DNA from: Diaporthe sp. PMI_573
Lineage: Eukaryota > Ascomycota > Sordariomycetes > Diaporthales > Diaporthaceae
Direction of reading: 5' to 3'
Length of the DNA: 64,000 nucleotides
Assembly (NCBI GenBank): GCA_021399435.1
Contig: JAJTUP010000002.1
Location: 3,534,001 to 3,598,000, forward strand
Notes under the pieces: generated by a model
Database searches by the model: none
What the model was told of the DNA's origin: nothing
The model's input: only the letters and a program-made list of their open reading frames with translations
Made by a program: the position numbers and the translations under genes
Shown: piece by piece, positions 42,442 through 54,767 of the stretch
How the letters are laid out: every line of letters begins with the position of its first letter
Position numbering within the stretch: position 1 is the first letter of the stretch

Positions 42442-43278
42442 TCAGCCTGTCCACTCGACGAGGTCCCAGCTCGACCCGCCGTCTCGGACAATGAGCCGGT
42501 GCTGGTCGATCCTCCACTCGGCGTACATGGTGCGCACAGCCTTGATGGCCTCCTTGTGCGCACGCCCGGTGCCTCCCTTGCGGGCATCTTCCCGGCTGCG
42601 CCAGATGCATGTCGCCAGGTTGCGGAGATCCCGGTCGGGTGTCCCGAACCAATACCTGCCAGCATCGCAACCCTTGTTAGACCGAGTGACGGGAGCACGA
42701 GATGGGACCCAGGGAACGACGCGTCCGACAACGCTGGTGCCAGAGGGAAGGGGAGAGCCTGCGAGTGAGAAGGGCAAAAGGAGAAGAGGAGAAGAGGAGA
42801 AGAAGAAGAAGAAGAAGAAGAAGAAGAAGGAAAGGACGTACTTGAGGAAGCCGCCGCTGGCTGTGGCCTCTGCGTGTGCCGCCTTGTCGAGGTCGCCAAG
42901 GTGGCTGTAGTCGATGCCCGGCTCGTACCGCGAGCGGAAGGCGACGATATACCAGGACGTCTCCCTCCAGCTGTGGCCACGGGCTGTTGCTAGCTCCCGC
43001 ACCCGGCCAACCACCTCGTCCCAGTTGAACGTGTCCGCGTAGGCTGCCGTCGCGTAGTCCTCCCGCAGGCACCTGAGGCTCAGCAGCGCCTCTGCCAGTA
43101 TCTGGTTCTCGGCGTCCAAGGTCTCGAGGTCCAGAAGATGGTCTGCCTCGGTGTACGGCGACGCCACCAGGTATCGCCGGGTGCCACCTGCCGCAGAACC
43201 GGCAGCCTTCTCGTCCAGGACCGCCGTCTCGGACAGCGGCGCCGCCTTGCTGCCTGTGAGTATGTCGTTGATGGTCAT
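42442..43278 (-). CDS. UPF0643-family protein (S. pombe PB2B2.08-like)
   Basis: Conserved fungal protein of unknown function. Exons 43278-42842 and 42655-42442 join in phase to 216 aa. Conserved-looking blocks include SPYTEADHLLDLETLDAEN, W..T.WYIVAFRSRY, DLDKAAHAEA and, at the join, FLKYWFGTPDRDLRNLATCIWRS, which is the family hallmark. No signal peptide or membrane segment. The intron carries a GAA repeat (42795-42829). The family call is from memory of these motifs. Confidence 0.78.
   Translation of the reverse strand: MTINDILTGSKAAPLSETAVLDEKAAGSAAGGTRRYLVASPYTEADHLLDLETLDAENQILAEALLSLRCLREDYATAAYADTFNWDEVVGRVRELATARGHSWRETSWYIVAFRSRYEPGIDYSHLGDLDKAAHAEATASGGFLKYVLSFFFFFFFFFFSSSPLLLLPFSLAGSPLPSGTSVVGRVVPWVPSRAPVTRSNKGCDAGRYWFGTPDRDLRNLATCIWRSREDARKGGTGRAHKEAIKAVRTMYAEWRIDQHRLIVRDGGSSWDLVEWTG
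42795..42829. repeat. (GAA)n microsatellite inside UPF0643 intron
   Basis: GAA/GAG-type repeat, mostly pure GAA from about 42800. On the coding strand it is a polypyrimidine CTT run shortly after the donor site. Confidence 0.85.
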
Positions 43279-43502
43279 TTCGAGGGACTGTCTCTTGTGT
43301 CTTCTGTGAGCCTGCCCCTGCCTGGATATGCAAGATGGAGAGGGTGTCGTCCGGTAGGCCCCGTCGACAGCAAGGCGTCGGTCACCGGCGCAAGGAGCGA
43401 GTGGGCTGTGGGCGGTCGGTCTTCAACTCCTGCATGTACACAGATGTGTGTGCGGGTGTGCGGGTGATTGTGCGGGTGAGTGGGTGTGGGTGTGTGTGAG
43501 TG

Positions 43503-43505
<3 letters not shown>

Positions 43506-43544
<39 letters not shown>

Positions 43545-43545
43545 T
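43506..43545. repeat. (AT)n(AC)n compound microsatellite
   Basis: Pure AT tract of about 14 units followed by AC units. Confidence 0.9.
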
Positions 43546-44569
43546 ACATACACACATGCGCTTTCAAATATGTGTGTGTTTATGTGCAGGGCGGCCCCGT
43601 CCCAGGCGCCGATCTCCAGGGAATAGCTGCACCGGCGGTGACTGGCACAAGGTTTATGAAATCTGTCGCAATAATGGCGAGCGACGGTCCTGGACCATCC
43701 GGGTGCCTCCCACTTAACTTGTAAGGGCTCGGGAACGGCAACGGGGGCGGGCTGGGGCAAGCAGGGCAAGACGCTGGCCCAATTGGTCTGATCCAAGCCT
43801 ACTCATTTCTCGGGTGAACACAGGTGCAGCACCCATGCATGCCTGCGGGTAGCTACTTGAAGATAATGTGTCGAGTCCGGGTGTCTAGTCCAATGTCTCT
43901 AGTCACCCGCCTGCTAAGCCTACCAAGCACTTGAGTATTTAGCCTCCACCTCGCCTCAGCTCATTGTCCACTCTCCCTCTCTTTCCTTTTGCAGCCGCTC
44001 TCCTGCAATGCCACATCCTGTGCAGAAGCTGCTAGCGCCGAGGTAGCAAGGACGCTGCTGCCACCGCCGCCGCCGCTGGTGTTTCACGGTGCGACGGCCC
44101 AGAGAGCCCGTCTTTGCAGGCCAACAAATCGCGCCATTGCCCGACGGGTTGATGCCACCTTTTTTTTTTTTTTTGGTTGGAGAAAGACAAAGCCAGCAAG
44201 CACCAGACTAGATAGACTACCGGGAATTAATTTGCAGTCTGACTCTTTGGCATTTGCCAGGTCCAGCACGCCGGCCAGAAACCTTCACCGCCTGGCCTTA
44301 CCACGCCTTCACAGGATAGCATCCCTGGGGATGAGAGCATGCATGACCTATCGGGTCGAGTCATTTCCCACCGTCTGTCAAGGCCGGCTGGGCGAGACGT
44401 GGCAATGCAGAACTATGCTCCGTCTGTCTATCTGATAATGTGCGCATGCTGGGATTGGGCCCTCGCATCATGCTGCATTGCTGCATGCTGCATGCTGCAT
44501 CTCCTGCAGCCCAACTCTGCGACCGAGGCCATCTCGGGATGCCGCCCGTGATAGCCCAGATAAACAGAG

Positions 44570-44579
<10 letters not shown>

Positions 44580-44608
<29 letters not shown>
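44580..44608. repeat. (AC)n microsatellite
   Basis: About thirteen CA units preceded by CGCG. Confidence 0.9.
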
Positions 44609-44613
<5 letters not shown>

Positions 44614-44790
44614 GCTGCGGCCCGGGCCTCAACTCAGAGCTGGTTGGAGGGCTAGTGCTGCAGGACCTATCGCACACCTGTGACTGGCCCATCCTCAAGA
44701 CAAGCCGGTCACCCATGCACCCAGAGGCAGCCATTTGCTCCCCTGCAATGCACTCCTCATCTCCATTCCCACAAACGGGTGCTCAACCTC

Positions 44791-46007
44791 TCACAGGGTA
44801 TCCGCGTCCGTATCATCTGCCCTGCTGCCGCCCTTTAACCACACCTTGGCAACCTCATACGTCCCTAGATATAGTCCACTGCCTAACGCGGTCCACGCCG
44901 CCCGGAGCAGCCCCCCCCTGAACAACCCGTACACTCCCCTTTCTCGGTAGATCAGCCTTGCCACCTGCATCCCGTTCAGCCTTTGCCGTCTCACCGCGCT
45001 TTCCAGCTGCTTCCGTGTCTCGTGATGGGCCACCTCCCCCGTGGCCCTCGTGCCCGGCTCCCGCAGCCGCTGCGCTTGCTCTCCGAGCCGAGCCCGCTGC
45101 TGCCTTTCCTCCCCGGCAAAAAGCATCATTCGGGTCTTGACCGTGTCCGCGGGCGACGTTACCACCGCAGCCAGGGCACCAGACAGCGCCGCGCTGGCCC
45201 CGTTGACAAGGCCTGTCTCGAGCAGCCCGCGCGCCACCGCGCCTTGCTCCACCTCCCTCTCGCCGCCGGCCACCCCATCCTGCCCGTCCTTGACCGTCTG
45301 CGTGGCGCTGGCCCGCGTGTCGCGCGACTCCCAGATGCGCCGCCTGAGATACTCGAAGATGGGGAACTGAAGTGCTGTGAAGGGCAGGTTCCTAGCCACC
45401 AGGGCGGTGTATCCGGTCAGAAGGCGTCGAGCAGGGCCACCCGTGTCTCCCGGCGCCGCCAGCTTCCGGAAGGCCTGGGTGGAGGTGCTGTTCGCCCAGC
45501 CGGCGGAGGCGCCAGGACTGGAGCCACCGCTGGACCGGATCATCTGGGCGTTCTGCTTGATGACCTCTGCAGGGGCGAGCACTAGACACGACGCCAGCTC
45601 GGCGGTGCCGGAGGCCAGGGAGTGGACCAGGGGCGTGGGGAGGGCGGCATGGCCTGGCAAGGTCGCGGAGAGGCCCGCGTAGAAGGGCTTGGTGGCCTCG
45701 TAGGTGGTGAAGAACAGCGCGGCGGCGGGAAGGGTGGCGATGACGACGCTGCCAACGCCCTGGTAGAGCCCTCGGAAGACACTGGCCGGGGCCTGGCTGG
45801 CAGAAGCCGAGCGCGAGAAGGTCTTGAGATAATCCTGGCTTTGGAGACGAGTCTTTATTGTATCCAGCGGGTAGACGACGAGGTCGATTGTGAAGGCGGC
45901 CGCAGCGCCTGCCTGGAGACAAAGCTAGGGTCAGCCGGACCGGGACCAGCGCGCGCTGTCGTGGGCAGGGCACTCACAAGCAGGATTTCTGTGTTTGTGT
46001 TGCTCAT
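44791..46007 (-). CDS. Mitochondrial carrier protein, probable S-adenosylmethionine carrier (Pet8-like)
   Basis: Inner-membrane transporter with three tandem carrier repeats. Exons 46007-45978 (MSNTNTEILL) and 45912-44791 join in phase to 383 aa. Carrier signatures are YPLDTIKTRLQ, APAEVIKQNAQ and SPADTVKTRMM. The repeat-1 start AGAAAAFTIDLVVYPLD, FRGLYQGVGSVV and the second-repeat PAEVIKQ resemble yeast Pet8/Sam5, which imports SAM in exchange for SAH, so that assignment is preferred but not certain. Two polar inserts, after repeat 2 (near residue 255) and in repeat 3, make it longer than the 284-aa yeast protein. The long acidic tail ends RADDTDADTL. Confidence 0.8.
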
Positions 46008-46723
46008 CGCAGGTCACTTGTGCAGGACCATATCGGCAGAGGAGGACGTCGGCGGGGCTGGGAACGTTGGTCTTGTTGCTGTCCCAGGCCCGCCGAACCG
46101 GACCAGATGGATGTCATGGACGGGGTTTGGTGACGATGACATCAGATTGCAAGTCTTCATGTCATTGTATGAGACGGACTGTGAGTCGACAACTTGTACA
46201 TATAATATATAGCTATATATATATATATATATATAAACATACATACATACATACATACATACACACACAGTGAGAGACACACATCAATATGCATATTAAA
46301 GGTACTGACATTGGTTGTTTTTCATCTTAAACTATTCTGTAGGCCGAGTTCCAGATGTCACTTCTCAATTCTTGTAGACTCGTCTCCAATCCAGAAATCA
46401 TTGCCTTGCCAAACCAACCAAGTTTCTTGTAACCTAATGTCACCAGTAGCGCAGCGGGGTTGCAAGGGGGAGCCGGCCTGCGACCAATCAGTGATCGCAA
46501 ACGCCCCACCGCCTTCCGCGCCCGGATCCCACGAAAACTGTGCCTCGTACCCCCCAAAATCTTCAACTCCCGACACGAGTGCTCAGCATCCATTACCCAG
46601 CACTCAACGCCCGGTACCCAACCTCCAGCTTCCACGACCACGACCCTCCCTCCCTGCGACCTTGAGACCGATCCGAAGACAAGTGGCCACAGACCGTACA
46701 CAAGAACCCCATCACCTGCAAAC
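46008..46723. other. Divergent intergenic region with AT and CATA repeats
   Basis: Separates the carrier gene and eIF3h. An AT repeat (46216-46234) is followed by a CATA repeat (46236-46262). No gene recognised. Confidence 0.55.
46214..46262. repeat. (AT)n and (CATA)n microsatellites
   Basis: Two adjacent simple repeats, AT tract then about seven CATA units, running into CACACA. Confidence 0.85.
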
Positions 46724-48140
46724 ATGGCCGAACCAAGAAAAGATGACACGACCAAGTCGGTCCAGGTCGAGGCCCTGGTGAGTCTCTCTCCTGTTGTCTC
46801 TGCCGTCTGCCTCCTCCTCCCCGCTTGTCACTTTCACACAGACATATAGTCCCGGCCCGGCACGAGGGCTGTGAGAAACTCACCACGCGTCGGGGTCGAT
46901 GCTTCCCCTTCTTATCCCTACCTCGCCCAGCCTGCGTCGCGATGGCACGACTCCGCGGCAGGGAGACGGACAGGCCTGCTGACTCCCTCATGTTCTCATG
47001 TCCTAGGTCGTCATGAAGATCACCAAGCACTGCTCCTCGTCCTTCCCAACCACCGCGACCGGCTCCCTCGTCGGCCTGGACAACAGCGCCACCCTCGAGG
47101 TCACAAACACCTTCCCATTCCCAACGATCGATGTCGCCAGCGCCGACTCCCACCAGAACGACGCCTCCAGCCTGGCCGCTGCCGCCCCCCGCGCAAAGGC
47201 CAACATCAACTACCAAAACGACATGATAAGGCACCTCAAGGAGGTCAACGTTGATGCCAACAATGTCGGATGGTACACCAGCGCCACCATGGGCAACTTT
47301 GTGAACCTGGGCTTCATCGAGAACATGCACCACTACCAGCGCGAGAACAACAACGTCGTCGCCCTCGTCCACGACGTTAGCCGGAGCTCCCAGGGCTCCC
47401 TCAGCCTGCGCGCCTTCAAGCTGACCAGCGCCTTCATGGCCGCCTACAAGGAGAACAAGTTCACCACGGAGAAGTAGGTTCACGTACCCACCCCGCGAGG
47501 GGTTCCTCTGGCACCAGCGGTCGGCGTTGGCTGGCTGGCCGGCTGGCGCAAGCACAACCATACTGACGGCGACACCAGCCTCCAAAAGACCAAGTTCACC
47601 TACAAGGACATCTTGGTCGAGCTCCCCGTCCACGTCCACAACTCGCACCTCCTCACGTCGTTCCTGCACCAGCTGCCGCCGCCGCCGGTGAACCCCGAGG
47701 TGGAGCTGCCGCAGTCGCTGTCCGACATTGAGCGCGCGCCGGTCCAGCTCCCCGCTTACCCATCCCTGGACACGCTCGACCTCTCCATCGACCCGTTCCT
47801 CGAGAAGACGTGCGACCTCCTCCTGGACAGCATCGAGTCACACTACACGGACCTCAACAACCACCAGTACTACCAGAGACAACTTGCTCGCGAGCAGGCA
47901 AAGATCACGGCATGGCAGACGAAGCGCAAGGCAGAAAACGCGTCACGGGCGGCAGCCAAGCAGGCGCTACTGCCAGAGGACGAGTGGCAGAGGCTGTTCA
48001 AGCTGCCACAGGAGCCCAGCCGGTTGGAGGGCATGCTGAATGCCAAGCAGGTGGAGCAGTACAGCAGGCAGGTGGACGGGTTCACGGCAAACATCAGCGC
48101 CAAGATGTTCGCCGTGCGAGGGAACCTGGTGCCGGAGTAG
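46724..48140 (+). CDS. eif3h: Eukaryotic translation initiation factor 3 subunit H
   Basis: MPN-domain subunit of the eIF3 complex in the cytoplasm. Exons 46724-46777, 47007-47473 and 47579-48140 join in phase to 360 aa. The MPN domain (about residues 15-170) shows [37 protein letters not shown] and [14 protein letters not shown]; the metal-binding JAMM residues are absent, as expected for eIF3h. The second join restores [23 protein letters not shown]. The C-terminal half has the [23 protein letters not shown] block and coiled-coil character up to the stop. The first intron is long (229 bp) for this window. Confidence 0.92.
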
Positions 48141-49938
48141 GCAGGGGGGAGGCCCCAGGTGTGCTGTGGGCGAGGCCGGGCTGCCTCGTGCGTGGCCAGG
48201 TGTCGCGGTGTCCACCGACGGCAAGGGGCAGCCGAGGCCGCTGCAGGTCGAGGCACGCACATGTGGGCTGCTGCATGGGATCTGGCGTTTGGGGGCACAA
48301 TGACGCGTACTGGAATCATGATGATCGATAGAAAGGAAGGCTGCATTGGCGGGGAAGGGTGGAGCGCGGCCGCAGAGACACGTCGCAGCCAGAGCAAGGC
48401 CGAAGCCAGAGCCGGGGTCAGGACTGGAGGCTGAAGCAGAGGCTGGGACGGCGTAGCCGCTGGTGGTATGAGCCTCAGCTCGTGGGCCAGTGACACGTCT
48501 GTCTGACAGGCATCAAAGGCAGGGCAGGACAGGGCACCGTAGAGCACGGAACGGGCGAGGGCGACAGCCAGTGTTGAAGACAGATGACGGGCCATTAAGA
48601 GCCTTGGGGGGGGGGGCTTGGTGTTTAATTGTGATACAAAGCAAAAGAGACGAGGGCGACAACACACATGTCACAGAACCATGGGGCCACGGCGTGGAAT
48701 GCATAGACCGTCAGAATCACTTGAGGGCAGTTATGGCTCGGGCCAAGGCAGCCCAGGTGTTGCTGCCGTGAATGTCGTGTGTGTGTCTTGGACAAGCCAT
48801 TGGTTGATCCAAGAGCAGTGGCAGCGATGATCGAAAAGACGACGGAACGGGGAGAGAAGGCGAAAGGAAGAGGTGCGGCGCCGATTGGGGCGGTGGGTTG
48901 GAGGGGAACACGGCGCGTACCGGGGCGTCGGGGGATCAAGACATCGGGGTTGACGGGACAGGAGCAGCAGGAGGAACGACATGGCCACGGGGATCAAATG
49001 AGCTGGGGATCGTAGGTTGTCTGGGACTGGTCAGCTCGCTCGCTGCTCGCTGACCGACCCGCCTGGGCGTGACAAGCCTTCCACCTGGCGGTCGTGCTCC
49101 AAGCTTACCTAAGCCCCCGCCTCATGGCTCCCTAGGGTCGAGTCGAAGCTCGGAGCTGGTGGTGGGAGGGGGGGCTGGTCGTCTCCCCTCCCTCCCTTGT
49201 CAGGCTGCCCCTCTCTTACACGCTCAGTCAGTCAGTCATTCATTCAGTCCGTCAGTCAGTGTCAGGGTCCCCGCCGAACTTTTCTCTGGCCATCAACAAA
49301 ACCCCATCCTCCCTCCTCCCTTTCTGCCCTTTGCTGCTTGCTCCTGACACCTCATCACTCCCTCTCGTCCTCCTCAGCTCTTCTCCTTCCACCCAGGACA
49401 GCAGGCATTCTTTGATTGTCACCGTCTCCCTCGAAAGCGAGTGCCCAGCGGAAGCAACAGCAACAGCAACAGCAACAAGCAAACAGCACCGTCTATTGTA
49501 AGTACTGCGGCGGGCACATGGCTCTCACTCACTCTCTCACTCGCTCTCTCTCACTCTTCCACGCACCGCACCCATACTTGCCGCTACCCCTCCTCAACCT
49601 TGCTGGCCTGGTCCACTCCAAAATGCCCCGTCCCGTTCCCGGCTCTCGGGTTTTGGCGGCCCAGCTGGAATCGCCGAGTCAAACTGCACGGGCTCAGAGT
49701 TTTTCCCACCCTGGCTTGTCACCTCGACTCGCGGCGACAAAACTGCCTTCCAGACGTGCTCCACCCCTCCAACCCCGCCCGTCCCTTCGCTTCGGTCCTC
49801 TTGTGCTCCCCCCTCCCGCGCAACCTTCTCTTTCCCAGTCCCAGGCCCTGCCTGCTGCTTGCATCTCCAGCTTGACGGCTAATTGACCAACCATCATAGC
49901 CCCCTCCAACCTCCAACCTCCAACCTCCAACCGCCACA
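48141..49938. other. 1.8-kb intergenic region and probable leader of the SAH hydrolase gene
   Basis: No gene recognised. A possible 5'-untranslated intron starts at GTAAGTACTG (about 49499) and could end at the CATAG near 49900. CAGTCAGT units lie near 49226-49262, AGCAAC units near 49450-49475 and CTCCAACCT units near 49902-49930. Confidence 0.45.
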
Positions 49939-51390
49939 ATGTCTGCTCCTGCCCAGAAGTTCAAGGTCGCCGACATCTCCCTCGCCGCCTTTGGCCGCCG
50001 GGAGATCGAGCTGGCCGAGAACGAGATGCCTGGCCTGATGGCCACCCGCCAGAAGTACGCCCAGGACCAGCCCCTGGCCGGCGCCCGCATTGCTGGCTGC
50101 CTGCACATGACCATCCAGACTGCCGTCCTGATCGAGACCCTGACCGCCCTCGGCGCCGAGGTCACCTGGACCTCGTGCAACATCTTCTCCACCCAGGACC
50201 ACGCCGCCGCCGCCATCGCCGCCGCCGGCGTCCCCGTCTTCGCCTGGAAGGGCGAGTCCGAGGACGAGTACAACTGGTGCCTCGAGCAGCAGCTCGGCGC
50301 CTTCAAGGACGGCAAGAAGCTCAACCTCATCCTCGACGACGGTGGTGACCTGACCCACCTCGTCCACGACAAGTACCCCGACATGCTCAAGGGCTGCTAC
50401 GGTGTCTCCGAGGAGACCACCACCGGTGTCCACCACCTGTACAAGATGCTCAAGAACGGCGAGCTCCTCGTCCCCGCCATCAATGTCAACGACTCGGTCA
50501 CCAAGTCAAAGTTCGACAACCTCTACGGCTGCCGCGAGTCCCTGATCGACGGCATCAAGCGCGCCACCGATGTCATGATTGCCGGCAAGATCGCCGTCGT
50601 CGCCGGCTTTGGCGACGTCGGCAAGGGCTGCGCCCAGGCCCTGCACGGCATGGGTGCCCGTGTCATCGTCACCGAGATCGACCCCATCAACGCCCTGCAG
50701 GCTGCCATGGCCGGCTACCAGGTCGCCCCCATGGACAAGGTCGCCAGCATCGGCCAGATCTTCGTCACCACCACCGGCTGCCGAGACATCCTCGTCGGCA
50801 AGCACTTTGACGCCATGCCCAACGACGCCATTGTCTGCAACATTGGCCACTTTGACATCGAGATCGACGTTGCTTGGCTCAAGGCCAACGCCAAGAGCGT
50901 CCAGAACATCAAGCCCCAGGTCGACCGCTACCTGATGTCTTCCGGCCGCCACATCATCCTCCTCGCCGAGGGCCGCCTCGTCAACCTGGGATGCGCCACC
51001 GGCCACTCCTCGTTCGTCATGTCCTGCTCCTTCACCAACCAGGTCCTTGCCCAGATCATGCTCTACAAGAACGAGGACAAGGCCTTCGGCGAGAAGTATG
51101 TCGAGTACGCCAAGTCCGGCAAGCTCGAGAAGAAGGTCTACGTCCTGCCCAAGGTCCTCGACGAGGAGGTTGCCCGCCTGCACCTGGCCCACTGCAACGT
51201 CGAGCTCACCGAGCTCACCCCGGCGCAGTCCGAGTACCTCAGCCTGCCAAACGAGGGTCCTTACAAGAGCGACCAGTATGTGATCCCCCGCCCCTCTTTC
51301 TTTTTCTCAAGAGGAAGAGAGAGAGAGACTACCCAACCTACGCCTTGCTTTACTATGTGTTCTAACCTGTGCTGCAGCTACCGCTACTAA
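49939..51390 (+). CDS. sah1: S-adenosylhomocysteine hydrolase
   Basis: Cytosolic enzyme that splits S-adenosylhomocysteine to adenosine and homocysteine, relieving product inhibition of methyltransferases. Exons 49939-51275 and 51378-51390 join in phase to 449 aa, the standard length. Signatures: [31 protein letters not shown], the NAD-binding loop GFGDVGKG (223-230), [10 protein letters not shown] and [12 protein letters not shown]. The second exon holds 13 nt and supplies HYRY, the conserved C-terminus that reaches into the NAD site of the partner subunit. Third codon positions are almost all C or G, the strongest bias in the window, as expected for a highly expressed gene. Confidence 0.97.
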   Translation: MSAPAQKFKVADISLAAFGRREIELAENEMPGLMATRQKYAQDQPLAGARIAGCLHMTIQTAVLIETLTALGAEVTWTSCNIFSTQDHAAAAIAAAGVPVFAWKGESEDEYNWCLEQQLGAFKDGKKLNLILDDGGDLTHLVHDKYPDMLKGCYGVSEETTTGVHHLYKMLKNGELLVPAINVNDSVTKSKFDNLYGCRESLIDGIKRATDVMIAGKIAVVAGFGDVGKGCAQALHGMGARVIVTEIDPINALQAAMAGYQVAPMDKVASIGQIFVTTTGCRDILVGKHFDAMPNDAIVCNIGHFDIEIDVAWLKANAKSVQNIKPQVDRYLMSSGRHIILLAEGRLVNLGCATGHSSFVMSCSFTNQVLAQIMLYKNEDKAFGEKYVEYAKSGKLEKKVYVLPKVLDEEVARLHLAHCNVELTELTPAQSEYLSLPNEGPYKSDQYVIPRPSFFFSRGRERETTQPTPCFTMCSNLCCSYRY

Positions 51391-52222
51391 GCGTCCTCCT
51401 GACGCAACATTTGTACATTGACGCGATTTTACGGACATTTCAACACCGTGTATCTCGCCCTAATATCTCGGGACTTTAGGGGTGCGATCTTGCGCTAGGG
51501 GACACAAGACACCAAAAGCAATGTTTTCAACAGCATCTGGGTCATGGCAATGATCTTTTCTGAACAGGAGCAGCATTCTTGTTTGCTTTGGCCGGTAGGG
51601 ACAACATCAAAACGGACGCTCATATGGGGGGGAAGAGGGGCCGGAGGCGGCTGGCTTTTTCAACAAAAACGGCGTTGGGATAAATTATACCTTTGTTGCA
51701 TTGACATTTTCCCCGCCCTGGCTGAAAGGGCGTTTTGAACACTGCGTGAGCGGTTCATGCCGCCACCGAGACCTGGCCTGGGTCAGCAGTTGGGCTCTTC
51801 AACGTAGCCGGAAATAGTAGAGGAGATAAATAAAGACAGAAGAATCCATACTACCCTGTCCTATTACGTAAAGGACCGTGTGAAAAGCATGTTCGTAGCG
51901 TTCAACTGATGACATGTTGTATATACGCAGACACATATCAATCCTCAGTAACTCTTATCTGACCAGGGTGTTGATCATCCTCCCGGCTCAATAGGACACC
52001 ATATACACACACACACACGTAAATATATCCTCAAGTGTTGTTGAAATAGGTAAAAGAGCAGTTTGTCTTTGTCCGCCGTCATACACCCCAAATGAGATGG
52101 AATGCCTGGTGACTGATCATTCAAACCCACCTCCTCTTTCCCAGAATGGTATGAAATGCCTCGGACATTGTGTGCGAGGCCACGAGAAGAGTCGGTGGCC
52201 CCCTGTGGCAAGGTGCAACTCT
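51391..52222. other. Convergent intergenic region
   Basis: 3' flanks of the SAH hydrolase and dehydrogenase genes, with a CA repeat near 52003-52018. No gene recognised. Confidence 0.5.
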
Positions 52223-53580
52223 TTACTCCAGGCGCCTCTGCTCCGGGACGATGCTCTTCAAGCGCCCGTGCAGGATGGCCGTTTGGACATTTGCCATTGT
52301 CCACTCCTCCATCTTGGCCTCGGTCTCGACTGTCCAAGTCCCCATGTGTGGCACCAGTAAGGCCCGGCGGTTCGCCAGCAGGCCCGGGTGGACGTCTGGC
52401 TCGTTCTCGTAGACATCTAGCCCGACGCTGGCAACCCTGCCCGAGTCCAGGGCTTCCACCAAGGCGGCCTCGTCTATGACCGCACCCCGGGCTGTGTTGA
52501 CGATGACGACGCCGGGCTTGACCATTGCCAGCTCGCGCGTGGAGATGATGTGCCTGGTGTGTGGCTGCGGGGCGTGGTCAGCGCACATCTGCTTCTCGCG
52601 GCTTGCGAGGAGAGAAGGGGAAAGAAATGGAAATGTATGTATATATATATATATATATATATAAAAGAACAGGAAAAAAAAAAAGAGAAGGAATAATGGG
52701 GAGGGGACGAACGTTCAAGGGCAGGTTCAGGCTCAGCACGTCGCTCTCCTTCAGCAAGGTGTCGAAACCGCAGTACTGGGCGCCTCCCAGCTCCCTCTCG
52801 GCGTCCTCGCCCAGCCTTGTCCGGTTGTGATACAGGATCCTCATACCGAAGGCCATGGCTTTCTTGGCCATGTTGCGGCCTATGCCGCCCATGCCGACGA
52901 TGCCCAGGCTTTTGCCCTGCGGGTCGTGGCCCAGTGCGGGCAGCGACCCGTCCTGCTCGCGGCCCCGCCAGCCGCCCTGCGCGAGGTTGTGGATGCCCAG
53001 GGGGAAGTTCCGCAGGGCCCCGAGCATGAGGAAGATGGCGGTGTCGGCCGTGGCGTCGTCCACAGCCGTGGGCACATTGGACACCTTGATGCCCCGGCTG
53101 GTGCAGGCTGGGACGTCCTGCAGCGCCACGCGGGTTGTCAGTCAGTCAGCAGCCCTCGCTTTTGCGTGTCGAGCACCGGGGACGTGGGCGTGGTCTGGCG
53201 GCATACTATCTGATCAAAGCCAGCGCCATTGTGGCATATGTACTTGAGTGACGGCGGCAGGGCCAGCACAAGTTCCGAGTCGACGCGGCCGGTGATGGAC
53301 ACGGACCCGAAGGTACGGTAGGCCACCAGGCACCCGTCGAAGGCCCCCGAGGCTGCTTCCGCCAGGAACCCGGCCCTGTCGGTCGACTCGGGCACGACTA
53401 TGTCGGCTATGTCGCCGACTGGAAGCTTTTGTCAGCCGTCCGTCTGCGCATGGTCTCTGAGCCGTGTGTGTGTGAATGTGTGTCTGGCTGGCTCGTCTGC
53501 CGTCACCTACCCGCATCCCAGGTCTCGTGCGCGTGTTCTATCGCACCGAGCTGGAGCACCCTGCAGCGTGAGGTTGCCAT
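52223..53580 (-). CDS. D-isomer-specific 2-hydroxyacid dehydrogenase, glyoxylate reductase-like (GOR1)
   Basis: NAD(P)H-dependent reductase of 2-oxoacids. Exons 53580-53511, 53418-53207, 53117-52713 and 52564-52223 join in phase to 342 aa, usual for the family. The Rossmann motif is GIVGMGGIGRNMAKKA; catalytic residues lie in NTARGAVIDE (Arg), DVYENEP (Glu) and VPHMGTWT (His). The cofactor-selecting YHNRTRL after the Rossmann strand suits NADP(H). KYICHNGAGFDQIDV and VSNVPTAVDDATADTA match fungal glyoxylate reductases. The third intron contains an AT repeat (52636-52663). The exact start rests on the first plausible ATG before the first intron. Confidence 0.9.
52636..52663. repeat. (AT)n microsatellite in dehydrogenase intron
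   Basis: About thirteen AT units within the third intron, followed by an A run. Confidence 0.9.
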
Positions 53581-54767
53581 TCCTGTCTGGGCGTCCAACG
53601 TCCGCCCCTGCTTCACCTCCTGGGAAGCCCACCCGCGACAATATGCTGCGGAATCCGGGTGCTGACGCTCTTCGGCTGACACGTGCACTGGGGCGCTCTT
53701 ATGTACCACCTGGCCCGAGCCGCAGGTCAGCAGCGGGACGCACGGGGAGTATTGAGGTGGGGGAGGAGGAGAGGGGAGGGGTTTGGGCTGAACAAGTGTG
53801 CAGGGTGGAGGGATGCAGCGGGCGTGTGTGCGTGTTGAGGGGAAGGACGGGCAGTGTCCAGTATAGCCGGCCCGGTTGGCTGTTTGCTATATATGTGTCC
53901 GACGTCTCGGGCCTGGGTGACAGCAGCCACTGACTCACTTATTATTCACTGACTGACGAGGCCGCATTCGCTTGTCCTGCACCATCCGTACACTATTGTC
54001 TTCCCAATCAGGAGCGGGATGGGCACTGCATCGGCGGCAGGGCCCTTGTCTCCTGTACGTCCTTACTCCACATGTTCGTGCCTTGGATAACACACCCTCC
54101 TCCCGCTACCACACATACGGACCGTCATGCGTCAGAGAAGGATACTGCTTCACAAGGGCAGGCAGGGGAGGGCCCTGACGCGAGTGATGTTTAATGGTGA
54201 AGATGCCTCCGACAGGCTCCCTGTTGTGTTAATTAAGATTAACAATACAGCGCTGGTCAACCCTCTCCGTACATCGGTTCATGGTCGATGCTGCATCTGT
54301 CTCCCCTTTTGTTTTAGCTGACCTGTAACCCAGATGCTCCGCCATCTATCTAGCAGTCCCTACCCCGCCCCCGCCCTTGCCGACTGCCCCCCCAACCACC
54401 ACCATCCCCTGCTCGCGATCAAATGCTATATATAATACAAGTGTGCGCTTGTTTGTCCCTTATTGGGCCGACACCAGCCAAGATAGGTAAACGCCTCCCC
54501 ATCTCTCCCAAAAAATATGTATATATGGAATCAACCAAAGCAACCGCTCACATATGCGCCGGCCGTGGTATCAGGCCAAAAAAGAAGAAAGAAAAGAAAG
54601 AAAGAAAGAAACCGGCGCGTCGATGCTAACCCGTCCACAACAGACATGCAATGCTACCTCTTTTTATCGTCACCGTTGCCGTCGACACCAGGGCGGCTTG
54701 CGTGATTACCATGGAGGGATTGCACAGAAGAGTCGAGGGGATTGGTGGCAGCTGCCAATGTGTTAAA
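53581..54767. other. Intergenic region
   Basis: Between two minus-strand genes. Holds an AAAG repeat near 54580-54611 and C-rich sequence near 54360-54410. No gene recognised. Confidence 0.5.

Larger units (their letters stand above)
43279..44790. other. 1.5-kb intergenic region with several microsatellites
   Basis: Between two minus-strand genes. Contains GTGTGGGT-type repeats near 43445-43500, an AT/AC compound repeat (43506-43545), a T run near 44159-44174, GCATGCT repeats near 44480-44500 and a CA repeat (44580-44608). No gene recognised. Confidence 0.55.

Noticed and set aside
27541..46262. Microsatellites as a possible CRISPR-like array
   Set aside because: They are simple di-, tri- and tetranucleotide repeats with no spacers, and the genome is eukaryotic.
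50506..51192. 228-codon antisense frame inside the SAH hydrolase gene
   Set aside because: Leu/Val/Asp/Gly-repetitive shadow of a strongly biased gene, not a separate protein.
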